DNA of 64,000 nucleotides, taken from contig NZ_JAUSUL010000005.1 in the NCBI RefSeq assembly GCF_030814015.1, forward strand, positions 124,001 through 188,000, written 5' to 3'. Shown here one piece after another: positions 63,864 to 64,000 of the stretch. The translations under genes were made by a program, and so were the position numbers. The notes below the pieces were generated by a model. It did not search any database. It was not told the DNA's origin and worked only from the letters and a program-made list of their open reading frames with translations. The stretch's first letter is position 1. Every line of letters starts with the position of its first letter. This stretch comes from Amorphus orientalis (GTDB lineage Bacteria; Pseudomonadota; Alphaproteobacteria; Rhizobiales; Amorphaceae).

Positions 63864-64000
63864 GCCGGCCGATCCTGGTCTTCGATTCCGGTCTCGGCGG
63901 CACCACGGTCCTGGCGGCGATCGCGACCCGCCTTCCCGATACCCGGTTCGTCTATCTCGCCGACGATGCCGGATTTCCCTACGGCGCCTGGACCGACGAG
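63860..64000 (+). CDS. murI: Glutamate racemase, 5' end only
   Basis: The first 47 residues of a racemase that supplies D-glutamate for peptidoglycan, cut by the right edge. [20 protein letters not shown] holds the conserved DSG and GG of the active site, followed by [15 protein letters not shown]. Starts with GTG overlapping the trmJ stop (GTGA). Confidence 0.9.
   Translation, partial: MSRPILVFDSGLGGTTVLAAIATRLPDTRFVYLADDAGFPYGAWTDE

Overview
The window reads as chromosomal DNA of a GC-rich alphaproteobacterium, probably of the Hyphomicrobiales/Rhodobacterales breadth. Pointers are an HrcA/CIRCE-controlled groESL, a usg gene, the many TRAP, BMP, PotABCD-like and Phn-like uptake systems, an hpd gene divergent from an Lrp/AsnC regulator, and a trmJ-murI pair. 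This placement is inferred from gene content, not from a marker phylogeny. About 60 genes are densely packed, many with ATGA-type overlaps. No rRNA, tRNA, CRISPR array, transposase or integrase was recognised.

Layout. 1-3.4 kb: a BMP-type (nucleoside-like) ABC importer on the minus strand, cut by the left edge. 3.9-14.1 kb: a ten-gene minus-strand catabolic operon (gentisate-dioxygenase-like cupin, LVIVD propeller, RidA, TAXI receptor with fused TRAP permease, GST, 3-hydroxyacyl-CoA-dehydrogenase-like enzyme, then a complete DctQMP TRAP system). 14.5-17.0 kb: a GMC oxidoreductase divergent from a GntR/FCD regulator. A TGGTTGA/TCAACCA motif occurs both in this divergent promoter and in front of the ten-gene operon, which suggests one regulon.

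17.2-26.4 kb: a minus-strand cluster that looks like an orphan contractile-injection or type VI accessory module. It holds a DUF2169-plus-pentapeptide protein, a second pentapeptide protein, a small PAAR-like candidate, three tandem paralogues with needle-like beta repeats that I cannot assign, and a TPR/glycosyltransferase-like protein. No core secretion genes are in the window. 26.7-30.7 kb: a frame-interrupted formylglycine-generating enzyme, an exported arylsulfatase, and a divergent AraC regulator whose C-terminus also appears frameshifted. 30.8-32.6 kb: an autotransporter-like outer-membrane protein.

32.9-38.4 kb: an HTH regulator divergent from a polyamine-type ABC importer and an isochorismatase-like hydrolase. 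38.7-44.0 kb: dusA, a DUF2189 membrane protein, an Lrp/AsnC regulator divergent from hpd, and an MFS transporter. 44.2-47.6 kb: a PhnD-PhnC-PhnE-PhnE-type importer. 47.8-53.3 kb: an exported protein of unknown role, a GNAT acetyltransferase, a zinc-ribbon membrane protein, a TM1367-like cyclophilin-fold protein, a PH-domain protein and usg. 53.4-55.7 kb: groES-groEL with CIRCE, a sigma-32-like promoter and a terminator. 55.7-59.2 kb: a VOC protein, a WYL regulator, a Tat-exported multicopper oxidase and a hexapeptide acetyltransferase.

59.5-60.5 kb: an AT-rich islet holding two small genes. It is bracketed by a 54-bp imperfect direct repeat of the 3' end of the adjacent cyclopropane-synthase-like gene, and is the clearest mark of horizontal insertion in the window. 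60.4-64 kb: the cyclopropane-synthase-like gene, icd, trmJ and the start of murI.

The best candidates for something undescribed are the islet and the DUF2169 / three-paralogue cluster.
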